Notes: generated by a model not told the origin, from the letters alone. Numbered from the stretch's first letter, positions 35,873-45,910 are shown. The stretch: DNA of 64,000 bases from Eubacterium sp. (GCA_017420535.1 JAFOIV010000125.1:1-64000), one strand, 5' to 3'. Made by a program: numbers and translations.

Positions 35873-36643
35873 TTATATATTAAGGATAAATTTATCTTCA
35901 TTTTTCTTAAACATAAGAATTCCCACTAAAACTGATAATACGCTGAACAAAAAAGCATAGAGAAGATAAGGGAGTTCCATAGGTCTTCCAAATATACAAT
36001 CTCTGAAATTCATAATAACACAGTAAAGTGGATTTATTTTAAGTACAAATCCCCAGCCACTCTTTAAAAGTCTTTCCGGTTTATAGAATATGGCACAGGT
36101 ATACATTATCATCATAAGGAAAACATTCCAAAGATATTCCATATCTCTAAAAAATACTCCTATAGTGGAAAGTATAAGTCCGCATCCTGTAGAAAGAAGC
36201 AAAAGAATAAATAGCGGTACAATAGCTAAAGGAAGGTAAACAGTAGGATAAACCCCCAGCACTATAGCCACTACAGCCAGTACGATAAGTGATATCAGAA
36301 ATATAATATAGTTAAATAAAATACCTGAAATTGGATAAAGAAGCTTCGGTACGTATATCTTCTTTATCATAGAAGCATTCTGCCTGATAGATTTTAAAGC
36401 CGCTGTTGTTGATTGTGAAAAGCAGCTATACAGAAGTCGTCCGGCAAGTATATATACCGGAAATGCCTTATCCTTAACTCCCATCAGTGTTCCAAAAACT
36501 ATGGTAAGTATTATCATTGTAAGAAGTGGTTCAAGAAGCGACCAGATAATGCCAAGATAAGACCTTCTATACTTAAGTTTGATCCCTTTCTTTACGAGTT
36601 CAGATAATATAAATCTGTTCTGTAAAAATGTATTTGTGTTCAT
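35873..36643 (-). CDS. ABC-2 permease for polysaccharide/teichoic acid export (TagG/Wzm-like)
   Basis: 256 residues from MNTNTFLQNRFILSEL at 36643 (AAGGGC upstream; the frame opens at 36664). Six hydrophobic segments. Family motif KLKYRRSYLGIIWSLLEPLLTMIIL near the N-terminus and NPLYCVIMNFRDCIF near the C-terminus. It exports lipid-linked glycopolymer with the adjacent ATPase. No glycosyltransferases are in the window, so the glycan is unknown. Confidence 0.9.
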   Translation of the reverse strand: MNTNTFLQNRFILSELVKKGIKLKYRRSYLGIIWSLLEPLLTMIILTIVFGTLMGVKDKAFPVYILAGRLLYSCFSQSTTAALKSIRQNASMIKKIYVPKLLYPISGILFNYIIFLISLIVLAVVAIVLGVYPTVYLPLAIVPLFILLLLSTGCGLILSTIGVFFRDMEYLWNVFLMMIMYTCAIFYKPERLLKSGWGFVLKINPLYCVIMNFRDCIFGRPMELPYLLYAFLFSVLSVLVGILMFKKNEDKFILNI

Positions 36644-36660
36644 CTTAATGCCCTTAATTA

Positions 36661-37146
36661 TCAATTAAATTTTACACTGTCAGCCCATTTGAAAATGTCT
36701 TTTCTGTATAAGTCATAAGTATTTCCCATTGGGCATGCAAAAGAAACAAGCCAGTAATAATCTCCATTATCATAAAAGAAATTAACGTAAGTAAGTCTTG
36801 ATTCTTTATTATTATATGTAAAATAAATAAAATTATCTTCTGTATTTACAGTAACATTGTCCGGAATATCATTTCCTTTGATATATGCTGCAACATAATC
36901 TGCCAGTGAATTTACTTCAAGGCCGGTTTTCTCCAGGTCGTCACTATCAGTTTTAATACCTACAGCATTAATATATCCATTTGTCATGGCCCAGGTTGCA
37001 TTCTTATTCTTAACTGATCTCATGTCTTCGCTCATGGAAATAGACATGCCTCCAAGATCAGAATATCTCTTAGCCTTGCATCCTGTAATAGACAGCATTG
37101 CTAACAGGATTCCAAGCATAAGTAATGCTTTTTTCGTATATTTCAT
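36661..37146 (-). CDS. Small lipoprotein of unknown function
   Basis: 161 residues from MKYTKKALLMLGILLAM at 37146 (AAAAGGAA upstream). Lipobox LSITGC gives an acylated Cys near residue 23. The mature part is ~135 residues with no recognised domain, possibly a small beta-rich fold (DNFIYFTYNNKESRLTYVNFFYDNGDYYW). It sits 17 bases before the export permease, so it probably belongs to the same unit and may assist export or attachment of the polymer. Confidence 0.75.
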   Translation of the reverse strand: MKYTKKALLMLGILLAMLSITGCKAKRYSDLGGMSISMSEDMRSVKNKNATWAMTNGYINAVGIKTDSDDLEKTGLEVNSLADYVAAYIKGNDIPDNVTVNTEDNFIYFTYNNKESRLTYVNFFYDNGDYYWLVSFACPMGNTYDLYRKDIFKWADSVKFN

Positions 37147-37284
37147 ATTGTGATTCCTTTTCAATGTAAAAATCATTTATAAGAATTAATGCAAGCTCCC
37201 TTGCAAAAACCCGTGATTATGCATAATAGATACATTTATAATAAAATCATTTAATACAAAAGTCAACAAAGCTGACACATTAAA

Positions 37285-37326
37285 AAGCACCTTTCCCATA
37301 GGTCGTCCCCATAGGAAAAGTGCCAA
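37285..37326 (-). terminator. Terminator after ilvE
   Basis: GCACTTTTCCTATGG … CCTATGGGAAAGGTGC stem with TTTTT tail on the minus strand, ~35 bases after ilvE. Confidence 0.88.
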
Positions 37327-37356
37327 ATATACATCGCTTTAATTTCAGATAAATGA

Positions 37357-38379
37357 TTAAAGAATTGTATGAACCCAGCCTTCTGGACCTTCGATCTCGC
37401 CCATCTGGATTCCTGTAAGTGTATTACGAAGCTTTGTAAGAACAGGTCCCATCTCATCCATTCCGCTTGGGAAGCAGATTTCTCTGCCATGATCATTGAT
37501 CTTTCCTACTGGAGAGATAACTGCTGCTGTTCCGCAGAGACCACATTCATCAAATGTCTCAACTTCATCAAATAATACTTCTCTTTCTTCAACTTCCATT
37601 CCAAGATAGTCTTTTGCAACTACTTCAAGTGAACGACGTGTTATAGAAGGAAGGATTGAATCTGACTTAGGAGTAACAAGTGTATTACCCTTGATAAAGA
37701 TAAAGTTTGCTCCACCAGTCTCTTCAACCTTGGTTCTTGTTGCAGGATCAAGATACATATTTTCTGCAAAACCATTCTTATGAGCATCAACTATTGCATG
37801 AAGACTCATAGCATAGTTAAGACCTGCCTTGATATTTCCTGTTCCTCTTGGAGCTGCTCTATCGAAATCACTTACTCTGATAACGATTGGCTTTGCGCCA
37901 CCCTTGAAGTATGGTCCAACAGGAGTAACAAGAATTCTAAACATATAATCATCAGCTGGTTTAACACCGATAACCGAATTTGCACCGAACATATAAGGTC
38001 TGATATAAAGTGTAGCACCTGAACCGAATGGAGGAACCCATGCTGCATTGGCCTTAACTACTTCATCAACGGCCTCAACAAATCTGTCGACAGGGAATAC
38101 CGGCATTTCAAGACGAGCTGCTGAATCAGCCATTCTCTGGGCATTAAGATCAGGACGGAAGCAGACGATATGTCCATCCTTTGTTGTGTAAGCTTTAAGT
38201 CCTTCAAAGATTGACTGTGAATACTGAAGCACTCCAGCACATTCACTGATAGTTACAGTGTGCTCTTTTGTAAGTGCACCCTCATCCCATTTGCCATCTT
38301 TGAACCATGATACATAGCTCGAATCAGTTTCCATATATCCGAAACCAAGTGAGCCCCAGTCGATATCCTTCTTTTCCAT
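37357..38379 (-). CDS. ilvE: Branched-chain amino acid aminotransferase
   Basis: 340 residues from MEKKDIDWGSLGF at 38379; the GGAG site fits this ATG, not the earlier in-frame ATGs. Class IV PLP enzyme: PLP Lys in GTGNIKAGLNYAMSL, TRTKVEETGGANFIF, DEVETFDECGLCGTAAVISPV. Larger bacterial type (~340). It interconverts branched 2-oxo acids and valine, leucine and isoleucine using glutamate. Monocistronic. Confidence 0.95.
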   Translation of the reverse strand: MEKKDIDWGSLGFGYMETDSSYVSWFKDGKWDEGALTKEHTVTISECAGVLQYSQSIFEGLKAYTTKDGHIVCFRPDLNAQRMADSAARLEMPVFPVDRFVEAVDEVVKANAAWVPPFGSGATLYIRPYMFGANSVIGVKPADDYMFRILVTPVGPYFKGGAKPIVIRVSDFDRAAPRGTGNIKAGLNYAMSLHAIVDAHKNGFAENMYLDPATRTKVEETGGANFIFIKGNTLVTPKSDSILPSITRRSLEVVAKDYLGMEVEEREVLFDEVETFDECGLCGTAAVISPVGKINDHGREICFPSGMDEMGPVLTKLRNTLTGIQMGEIEGPEGWVHTIL

Positions 38380-38413
38380 AATCTGCATCTCCATTCTTAA
38401 ATTTAATAAATAC

Positions 38414-38441
38414 ATTTTATTCCGTATCTTTAGAATGTCAA
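38414..38441 (-). promoter_or_regulatory. Promoter of ilvE
   Basis: TTGACA (38436-38441), 16-base spacer, TAAAAT (38414-38419). The start codon is only ~35 bases downstream, so there is no room for a T-box leader. Confidence 0.7.
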
Positions 38442-38454
38442 GAAAATTTTTATT

Positions 38455-39315
38455 CTATTTCGCAATTTTTACCATATTTTTTAAGCTAAGGTCCATGATA
38501 GGCGCTGAATAAGTAATCGCACCGGAAGATACATAATCTACTCCGATGGATGCAATGTCACGAAGACGGTCCTCTGTAACATTTCCAGAAACCTCAATCT
38601 CAGCTCTTCCATCGATCATATCAACAGCTGTCTTCATAGTAGCAAGGTCCATATTATCAAGCATGATTATATCCGCCTTAGCTTCAATGGCTTCCTTCAG
38701 CTGATCTAAAGTCTCAACCTCAATCTCAATCTTTCTTACAAATGGAGCATAGTCTCTTGCCATTTCAATAGCCTTCTTTACTCCACCTGCTGATGAAATA
38801 TGGTTATCCTTAAGAAGGACACCATCCGAAAGATTATATCTATGATTTGTGCCACCACCACATTTAACAGCATATTTTTCAAATGCTCTCATGCCCGGTG
38901 TTGTCTTTCTTGTATCTAAGAGTTTTGTCTTTGATCCCTTAAGAACTTCAACATACTTATTTGTATAAGTAGCAATACCACTCATTCTCTGAAGATAGTT
39001 AAGAGCTGTTCTTTCACCTGAAAGGAGAGCCTTGATGTCTCCATAGATAACACCTATAAGCTGACCCTTCTTTACGAAGTCTCCATCTTTAACTTCTGTT
39101 TCAAATCTTGACTTATCATCCAGAAGATAGAAAACTCTCTCGAACACCTTAAGTCCACAGATGATACCATCCTGCTTACAGATAAGATCAGCTTTTCCAG
39201 CCTGATCTTCAGGCATAATAGCATTGGTAGAAACATCTTCACTTGTGATATCTTCTTTTAATGCTGCGATTATATAATCATCTATATTAATTCTAAAGTT
39301 TACACCATTTATCAT
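38455..39315 (-). CDS. nadC: Nicotinate-nucleotide pyrophosphorylase (carboxylating)
   Basis: 286 residues. Motifs: ALKEDITSEDVST, ALNYLQRMSGIAT, LLDTRKTTPGMRAFEKYAVKCGGGTNHRYNLSDGVLLKDNH, IMLDNMD, EVSGNV. It converts quinolinate plus PRPP to nicotinate mononucleotide in de novo NAD synthesis. Its start overlaps the last 23 bases of nadB, so the pair is coupled. Confidence 0.95.
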   Translation of the reverse strand: MINGVNFRINIDDYIIAALKEDITSEDVSTNAIMPEDQAGKADLICKQDGIICGLKVFERVFYLLDDKSRFETEVKDGDFVKKGQLIGVIYGDIKALLSGERTALNYLQRMSGIATYTNKYVEVLKGSKTKLLDTRKTTPGMRAFEKYAVKCGGGTNHRYNLSDGVLLKDNHISSAGGVKKAIEMARDYAPFVRKIEIEVETLDQLKEAIEAKADIIMLDNMDLATMKTAVDMIDGRAEIEVSGNVTEDRLRDIASIGVDYVSSGAITYSAPIMDLSLKNMVKIAK

Positions 39316-40609
39316 AAAAAGCTTTATCCTTTCTCTTTATCTCATTCATAATGATCTTCTTGTTATTTTCTTTCCACTTTTTCTCATCCTTAAGTGGCTC
39401 AAGATCAACTGCAGGTTTCTTTAATGAAAGATCTCTTATCTCTTCATTTATCACATATCCTGCTCTCTCTCCAAATATAAGGCTTTCAAGAAGAGAATTA
39501 CTTGCAAGGCGGTTGGCTCCATGAACACCATTACATGCTGTTTCTCCAACTGCATAAAGATGTTCCATAGTAGTTCTTCCATAAGTATCTGTATGGATCC
39601 CGCCCATAAGATAATGCTGAGCCGGAGTTACAGGGATTGGTTCCTTTGTGATATCAAATCCCGCCTCTTTACAATGATTGTAGATATTCGGGAAATGGCT
39701 GAGTATCTCTTCCCTAGGAATATTTTCAAAGGAAAGTCTTACATAAGGAAGATTATCTTTCTCCATCTGCACCTTCTCAGCTGCCGTTACCACATCGCGA
39801 GGCTGAAGCTCATCTGTAAAGCGTTTTCCGTCCTTTCCTATAAGAATGGCACCCTCGCCTCTAACAGACTCCGAAATAAGGAACTTTCTTCCTGGTACAT
39901 TTTCATAGAAAATGGTTGGATGTATCTGAATATAATTGATATTTTCAAGTTCAATATCATGCTTTAAAGCAATAGCAAAACTGTCTCCGGAAATGTGACT
40001 GAAATTAGTGGAGTTCTTAAATAAACCGCCTATACCACCTGTGGCAAGGATTACTTCCTTAGCATATATAAGGATAAATTCATCACCCTTCTTTGCCACG
40101 ATACCATGACATGAATTTCCATCAGTAATAAGGTCCATCATGGTTGTATGTTCGCTAAATGTTATATTATCAGCCTTTTTAACTGTTTCAAAAAGCTTAC
40201 TGGTTATCTCTTTACCGGTAACATCTTCATGATGAAGTATTCTGAAGGTAGAATGTCCACCCTCTCTTGTATAATCAAATGATCCGTCGTTGTTCTTTTC
40301 AAAATCCACACCGTAAGAAACAAGTCTTTCTATAACTCTAGGTGAATTTTCGATCATTATCCTGACTGATTCAGGCCTATTCTCATAATGGCCGGCTTTC
40401 ATTGTATCTTCATAGAAAGCGTCGAAATCAGACGGTTCTTTTAATACACAAATTCCACCCTGTGCAAGGTATGAATCACTATTAAGAATTTCATCCTTTG
40501 TAATCATGAGGACATTAAGGTTATCTGGCATTGAAAGGGTAGCGAAAAGTCCCGCTGCACCTGTGCCAACCACAACAACATCAAATTCCTCTTCTCTGAC
40601 TTTAATCAT
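39293..40609 (-). CDS. nadB: L-aspartate oxidase
   Basis: 438 residues from MIKVREEEFDVVVVGTG at 40609. Rossmann FAD motif VVGTGAAGLFAT, SYLAQGGICV, GHSTFRILHHEDVTGKEI, TGGIGGLF, RGEGAILIGKDGKRFTDEL, MGGIHTD, ANRLASNSLLESLIFGERAG. At ~440 residues it is the short form without most of the C-terminal extension. It oxidises aspartate to iminoaspartate for quinolinate synthase (NadA). nadA is not next to it, unlike the common nadABC order. Confidence 0.93.
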   Translation of the reverse strand: MIKVREEEFDVVVVGTGAAGLFATLSMPDNLNVLMITKDEILNSDSYLAQGGICVLKEPSDFDAFYEDTMKAGHYENRPESVRIMIENSPRVIERLVSYGVDFEKNNDGSFDYTREGGHSTFRILHHEDVTGKEITSKLFETVKKADNITFSEHTTMMDLITDGNSCHGIVAKKGDEFILIYAKEVILATGGIGGLFKNSTNFSHISGDSFAIALKHDIELENINYIQIHPTIFYENVPGRKFLISESVRGEGAILIGKDGKRFTDELQPRDVVTAAEKVQMEKDNLPYVRLSFENIPREEILSHFPNIYNHCKEAGFDITKEPIPVTPAQHYLMGGIHTDTYGRTTMEHLYAVGETACNGVHGANRLASNSLLESLIFGERAGYVINEEIRDLSLKKPAVDLEPLKDEKKWKENNKKIIMNEIKRKDKAFYDKWCKL

Positions 40610-40655
40610 AGTCTTTCTTTGTTGTCCTTCTTTCCAACATAAATATATCTTTTTA

Positions 40656-40684
40656 AATATGCCACAACGTCTGGTGGGTGTCAA
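40656..40684 (-). promoter_or_regulatory. Promoter of nadBC
   Basis: TTGACA (40679-40684), 17-base spacer, CATATT (40656-40661), divergent from the murC promoter ~45 bases away. Confidence 0.75.
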
Positions 40685-40706
40685 TGGGACGGTTTTTTGT
40701 TTAAAC

Positions 40707-40735
40707 TTTAAAAAGCAGATTGCGTATGTTATAAT
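40707..40735 (+). promoter_or_regulatory. Promoter of murC
   Basis: TTTAAA (40707-40712), 17-base spacer ending TGT, TATAAT (40730-40735): a consensus, extended -10. The start codon follows at 40778. Confidence 0.75.
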
Positions 40736-40777
40736 GAAGGGTGTTTTTTATTTTATTGGAAAGGAAGAACGATCATT

Positions 40778-42172
40778 ATGTACCAGGTAGATTTTACAAA
40801 GCCTTGTCATGTACATTTTATAGGAATTGGCGGAATCAGCATGAGTGGCCTAGCTGAGATATTAAATAAGGAAGGATTTAAAGTCACAGGTTCAGATATG
40901 AAGGAATCTGAGACTACTAAAATTTTAGCAGATAAAGGAATCAAGATATATATCGGCCAGTATGGAACAAATATAACTTCTGAAGGAGACATCGATCTCG
41001 TTGTCTATACTGCAGCCATTGCCAGTGATAACGAAGAGCTTCTTATGGCTAAGGAAAGAAATATCCCTCTTCTTACCCGTGCAGAGCTTCTTGGACAGAT
41101 CATGGAAAACTATAAATATTCAATTGCAGTTAGCGGAACCCATGGAAAGACAACAACAACTTCCATGCTTTCACACATTTTTATGGCTGCATCTAAAGAT
41201 CCAACCATATCTATCGGTGGAATGCTTAATCTTATAGGTGGAAATATCCGTGTAGGCTCATCTCCTTACTTTATTACAGAAGCCTGCGAATATACCAACA
41301 GCTTCCATTCATTTTATCCTTTTATAAGTATCATTTTAAATATTGATAATGATCACCTGGATTTCTTTAAGAATATTGAAAATATCGTTAAGTCATTTGC
41401 CAAGTATTCAACTAACCTTAAGGACAAAGGTCTTTTAGTTGTAAATGGAGATATGAAATATCTCGATGATATTAAGAATGCCGTAAAGGATAAAGATTGT
41501 AAGATCATCACTTTCGGTCTCAATGATGGAAATGATTATCAGGCTAAAAATGTTACTTTAAATGAAGAAGGTCATCCTACTTATGATCTTTATATAAATG
41601 GAGAATATGTAGATAAGATAGAGCTAGCTGTAACCGGAATCCACAATGCAGTTAATTCTCTTTCTACTATTGCTGCTGCAAGTTTCCTTGACCTCGACCT
41701 TTCTATTATAAAAGAAGGTTTAAAGAATTGCGTATCAGCTCATAGAAGATTTGAATATAAAGGTACTCTCCCTGGAAACATCAAAATTATAGATGATTAT
41801 GCTCATCATCCAACAGAGATCGCTGCAACTCTTAAAGTTGGACGTTCTGTTGTAAAGAATGAACTCTGGTGTGCATTCCAGCCACATACTTACTCACGTA
41901 CCAAGGCTCTTCTTTCAGATTTTGCCAAGGCACTTTCAGTATGTGACCACGTACTTCTTGCAGATATCTATGCTGCAAGAGAAAAGGATGACGGAACCAT
42001 CTCATCAAAAGATTTGGAAAGAGAGCTTAAAGCTTTAGGATGCGATGCCGTATATCTTGGGGATTTCGAATCCATAAAAAATTATTTTAAAACTCATGTA
42101 AACAACAATGACATGTTGATAACTATGGGTGCCGGTAACATTGATTCTATCGGGGTTGAGTTACTTAAATAA
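40778..42172 (+). CDS. murC: UDP-N-acetylmuramate-L-alanine ligase
   Basis: 464 residues, normal length. N-terminal Rossmann domain HFIGIGGISMSGLAEIL, ATP loop SGTHGKTTTTSM, NIDNDHLDFF, HNAVNSLSTIAAA, DDYAHHPTEI and QPHTYSRTKAL. It adds L-Ala as the first residue of the peptidoglycan stem peptide. First of the four plus-strand genes, with its own terminator. Confidence 0.97.
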   Translation: MYQVDFTKPCHVHFIGIGGISMSGLAEILNKEGFKVTGSDMKESETTKILADKGIKIYIGQYGTNITSEGDIDLVVYTAAIASDNEELLMAKERNIPLLTRAELLGQIMENYKYSIAVSGTHGKTTTTSMLSHIFMAASKDPTISIGGMLNLIGGNIRVGSSPYFITEACEYTNSFHSFYPFISIILNIDNDHLDFFKNIENIVKSFAKYSTNLKDKGLLVVNGDMKYLDDIKNAVKDKDCKIITFGLNDGNDYQAKNVTLNEEGHPTYDLYINGEYVDKIELAVTGIHNAVNSLSTIAAASFLDLDLSIIKEGLKNCVSAHRRFEYKGTLPGNIKIIDDYAHHPTEIAATLKVGRSVVKNELWCAFQPHTYSRTKALLSDFAKALSVCDHVLLADIYAAREKDDGTISSKDLERELKALGCDAVYLGDFESIKNYFKTHVNNNDMLITMGAGNIDSIGVELLK

Positions 42173-42201
42173 CACTTATCAACAATACCCACAAAATTTC
42201 A

Positions 42202-42232
42202 GGTCTCCAAATAGAGACCTGATTTTTTATTT
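42202..42232 (+). terminator. Terminator after murC
   Basis: AGGTCTC-CAAATA-GAGACCT followed by GATTTTTT. The rest of the 296-base gap to 42469 holds no gene that I can see. Confidence 0.88.
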
Positions 42233-42468
42233 ATCAACATTTCCTATTTTGCATTATTTTTTATAGAACCCGCTTGTTACTTATCCTTACGAACAAAATT
42301 TATCTTTCAGGTTTCCATTATCAACAAAATCAACAATTCTTTAAGAGCCTCCCACTGATTTGCATTAGCAAAATAAGTAATATATAATCTCATTGCAGTC
42401 GAAAAAAAGACTGTGATAAAGCAGTTTTTGCTTTAAAGAAATAAGGTATGAAATAGGGAAAAAGCGTT

Positions 42469-43617
42469 ATGGGTTACATCAAAGTTAAATCTGAAAAGAA
42501 AGAAAAATTCACCACAATCTCAAACATCTTCATAGATAGATATATGCCAGAAGCCAATGGAGAATTTGTAAAACTTTACATCTATCTCATCAGACTTCTT
42601 CAGGACAACATCGGTGCTACAGTTTCATCTATAGCTGATAAGATGTCCTGTCAGGAAAAAGATGTTTGTCGTGGTATCAAATATTGGATTTCTAAAGGTA
42701 TCCTTGATCTTAAATATGACAAGGCCGAAGATACTTATAGCATTACTCTTCTTAAGTTAGAAGAGGAAGAAACTGAAACTTCATATGAGAGCGACGATTA
42801 TCTTATGAATATCATCGCTTTTCAAAAGAATGAGAAAAAGACAGCTGCTAAAAAGGAAAGCGCAGAAAAGGAAAACATTGAAGTTGCTCCTGTTGCTTCT
42901 GTTTCTCCTGCTATCTCTCCTGTTGTAAAGAAGAATCCATCAAAGAAACGTCTTACACAGAACCAGCTTAACTTAAAGCTTCAGGATCCTGAACTTATGG
43001 ATCTTCGCGATGAGGCTGAGGCTTATTTCCAGAGAGAACTTGCTCAGGAAGATATGAATTCTCTTATCTATATTCACGATGAGCTTCATTTCTCTTTTGA
43101 TCTTTGCGAATATCTCCTGGAATACTGCGGAGAGATAAAGAAGACTGATTCAAAGTTTTACGAGAAAGTTGCCATCAACTGGTATGAAAATGAAATAACC
43201 ACAAGAGCTGAAGCTAAAGAATTCACCTTACGTTATTTCAATCTCTACGGCAAGATTTTAGAAAAGCTTGGTATACAGTGGCATTCTATAAATGTGAAAG
43301 AAAAGTCATTTATCAACAAATGGACTACTACTTTACTCTTCGATAATGCTATAATACTTAAAGCATGTGAAGTAGCTATCGTTAACAGCCCATCAAAGGC
43401 AACATTCAACTATGTTGACGGAATACTTACAAAATGGCATGCTGCAGGAGTTAAGACACTTAAGGATGTAGACAGCTATCAGTCTTCTACAGTTTCTAAT
43501 GTGATAAATGTCGATACTACTAAAAAGCGTAACATAAATTCATTCAAACAGACTGATCATTCAGATGATCTTAAGATGATAGAAGACCTTTATATGGACG
43601 AGGTTAAGGAAAATTGA
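42469..43617 (+). CDS. DnaD/DnaB-like replication initiation protein
   Basis: 382 residues. N-terminal winged-helix-like part (NIFIDRYMPEANGEFVKLYIYLIRLLQ, a typical DnaD-family opening). A charged linker rich in Ala, Lys and Glu follows (~125-165). The C-terminal DnaB_2/DD2-type helical domain carries the YFQRELAQEDMNSLIYIHDEL and INKWTTTLLFDNAIILKACE segments. In Bacillus DnaD and DnaB bring the DnaI-helicase complex to the origin. The next gene, overlapping by four bases, is the dnaI-like loader, which supports the role. Confidence 0.85.
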   Translation: MGYIKVKSEKKEKFTTISNIFIDRYMPEANGEFVKLYIYLIRLLQDNIGATVSSIADKMSCQEKDVCRGIKYWISKGILDLKYDKAEDTYSITLLKLEEEETETSYESDDYLMNIIAFQKNEKKTAAKKESAEKENIEVAPVASVSPAISPVVKKNPSKKRLTQNQLNLKLQDPELMDLRDEAEAYFQRELAQEDMNSLIYIHDELHFSFDLCEYLLEYCGEIKKTDSKFYEKVAINWYENEITTRAEAKEFTLRYFNLYGKILEKLGIQWHSINVKEKSFINKWTTTLLFDNAIILKACEVAIVNSPSKATFNYVDGILTKWHAAGVKTLKDVDSYQSSTVSNVINVDTTKKRNINSFKQTDHSDDLKMIEDLYMDEVKEN

Positions 43618-44645
43618 GCAATTATTATATAGCTGATAAGAATGAGATTAAAAATATATATAGCCGTTTAAAATCAGATGCTCTTCGTAATAGAGTTCTT
43701 TGTAAGGAAGAGGTTTATAAGAAGATTCCCAGGATAGCAAAGATTGATGAAGAGATATCTCTGCTTAATATCGGTTTTATAAAAAACCGTCTTAGGAATC
43801 CTGCTCTTTCTAAATCCAAGGATTCAGATATCGAAAGGAAAAAAAAGCTGGTCTTACTTAATAATGAGAAGGCAAATCTTCTGAAAGAGGCCGGTTACCC
43901 GAAGGACTATCTTTTGATCCACTATTCATGCCCTATCTGTAAAGATGAAGGCTTTGTAAATGGTAAGAGATGCGAATGTTTTAACAAAAGACTTGCTGAT
44001 ATCCTCTACAAGCAATCAAGTCATGCAGATATCATTAAACAGGAATCATTTGAGAACTTCTCTCTTGACTATTATAGCCACGAACTTATAGATGGATACA
44101 GGAAATCCCCCTATGATAATATGGTGGATAAACTTGAAAAAGCAAAAGAGTTTACAAAACAATTTGACAACAGAGGTCAAAATATATTAATATACGGCGA
44201 GGCGGGACTTGGTAAGTCCTTCCTTTCGCATGCAATTTCAAAAGAACTTATTGAGTCAGGTCACTCAGTACTCTATGTATCTGCAAATGAGCTTTTCAGC
44301 GACATTTTATCTAAGTATCTAATGTCCTATGACACTGATACAAAGCTTAAGGTAGAACCTGTTTATGAACTGGTCTACAACGCTGATCTTCTTGTTATCG
44401 ATGACCTTGGCACAGAGGTTCCAAATAATTTTACTTCATCTCAGTTATTTGAGGTAGTAAATCAGAGATTGATACAGAACAGGTCCACTATTATCACTAC
44501 TAATCTTTCAGTTCAGGACCTTAGTAAGGCATACAGCGAAAGACTTATGTCACGCTTTGTTGACCGATATGAATTTTTCAATATATTCGGCAAAGACATA
44601 CGTTACCAGAAAAAGCAACAAGCTTTTCAAAATAAAAACAAATAA
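43614..44645 (+). CDS. dnaI: Helicase loader DnaI/DnaC-like ATPase
   Basis: 343 residues from a TTG in the TTGA overlap with the dnaD-like gene. N-terminal helical part, then a zinc motif CPICKDEGFVNGKRCECF (C-x2-C … C-x-C) as in DnaI. AAA+ domain with Walker A YGEAGLGKSFLSHAIS, Walker B LLVIDDLGTE and sensor TIITTNLS, ending with the arginine motif RLMSRF. It loads the replicative helicase. Confidence 0.92.
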   Translation: MSNYYIADKNEIKNIYSRLKSDALRNRVLCKEEVYKKIPRIAKIDEEISLLNIGFIKNRLRNPALSKSKDSDIERKKKLVLLNNEKANLLKEAGYPKDYLLIHYSCPICKDEGFVNGKRCECFNKRLADILYKQSSHADIIKQESFENFSLDYYSHELIDGYRKSPYDNMVDKLEKAKEFTKQFDNRGQNILIYGEAGLGKSFLSHAISKELIESGHSVLYVSANELFSDILSKYLMSYDTDTKLKVEPVYELVYNADLLVIDDLGTEVPNNFTSSQLFEVVNQRLIQNRSTIITTNLSVQDLSKAYSERLMSRFVDRYEFFNIFGKDIRYQKKQQAFQNKNK

Positions 44646-44669
44646 GTACTTAAGTTGGAGGAGAAAGAA

Positions 44670-45878
44670 ATGCCAGACGCAAGTAAACTTGTAACTGTTC
44701 CAGTAGGCAAACTTGGTATTATTCCATTACAGAGTTGCACATCACTCGGTGATAAGGTTAATCAGTACCTTGTAAAATGGAGAAAAGAGAGAAATCTCAA
44801 CGAAAATAATTTTGTATTCAATGGCTATGAAAGAGATAGCTACATCATCGATTCTAGCTGCCCTAGATTCGCTTCAGGTGAAGCTAAGGGAACACTCTCA
44901 GAATCAGTTAGAGGAACAGATCTTTATCTCTTATCTGATGTAACAAACTACAGCATTCAGTACAACTTAGGTGGTCAGATGATCCCTATGTCTCCTGATG
45001 ATCATTTCCAGGATTTAAAGCGTGTTATCGCTGCTATCGGTGGTAAGGCTAACCGTCTCAACATCATCATGCCTTTCCTTTATGAATCAAGACAGCATAA
45101 GCGTAACAAGAGAGAATCTCTTGACTGTGCTCTTGCTCTTCAGGAACTTGTAAATTATTATGGCGTTTCAAATATCATTACATTTGATGCTCATGATCCT
45201 CGTGTACAGAATTCAATTCCTCTTAGTGGTTTTGAAAATGTTATGCCTACATATCAGTTCATCAAGTGTCTCCTCAAGAATATAAGTGACCTTCAGCTTG
45301 ATAAGGATCACCTTATGGTAATCAGCCCTGATGAAGGCGCTATGCATAGAGCAATCTACTTCGCTAACCACGTTGGAGTTGACGTTGGAATGTTCTATAA
45401 GAGAAGAGATTATTCTAAGGTTGTTAATGGTAAGAACCCTATCGTTGCTCATGAATTCCTTGGTGATTCAGTAGACGGTAAGGACGTTATCATCATCGAC
45501 GATATGATCGCTTCAGGCGAATCAATGCTTGACGTAGCAAGACAGTTAAAGGAAAGAAAGGCAAAGAGAGTATTCTGTCTTTCAACTTTCGGTCTTTTCA
45601 CAGCTGGTCTTTCAGTATTTGATGATGCATACAGCAAGGGAATCATCGACAAGGTTATCACAACAAATGTTGTATATCAGAATCCTGAACTCTTCACACG
45701 TGATTGGTATCTTTCAGCTGATATGAGTAAATATATCGCTATCATCATCGATCACCTTAACCACAACGCTTCTCTTTCATCACTTCTTGATCCAAGAGAA
45801 CGCATCCAGGCAAGAGTTAATGAATATCGTGAGAATCATACAATTTCTGATAACTACGATGGATCATCTCAGTTCTAA
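44670..45878 (+). CDS. prs: Ribose-phosphate pyrophosphokinase
   Basis: 402 residues from the ATG at 44670 preceded by GGAGGAG. Longer than the classical ~315-residue enzyme owing to N-terminal and internal additions. Core motifs: IMPFLYESRQHKRNKRESL (ATP side), FDAHDPRVQNS, SPDEGAMHRAIYFA, PRPP loop DVIIIDDMIASGESM. It makes PRPP, used by the purF-like, trpD and nadC products in this window. Confidence 0.93.
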   Translation: MPDASKLVTVPVGKLGIIPLQSCTSLGDKVNQYLVKWRKERNLNENNFVFNGYERDSYIIDSSCPRFASGEAKGTLSESVRGTDLYLLSDVTNYSIQYNLGGQMIPMSPDDHFQDLKRVIAAIGGKANRLNIIMPFLYESRQHKRNKRESLDCALALQELVNYYGVSNIITFDAHDPRVQNSIPLSGFENVMPTYQFIKCLLKNISDLQLDKDHLMVISPDEGAMHRAIYFANHVGVDVGMFYKRRDYSKVVNGKNPIVAHEFLGDSVDGKDVIIIDDMIASGESMLDVARQLKERKAKRVFCLSTFGLFTAGLSVFDDAYSKGIIDKVITTNVVYQNPELFTRDWYLSADMSKYIAIIIDHLNHNASLSSLLDPRERIQARVNEYRENHTISDNYDGSSQF

Positions 45879-45910
45879 ATAAACGGACACCTAAAATAAG
45901 GACGCAAAAA

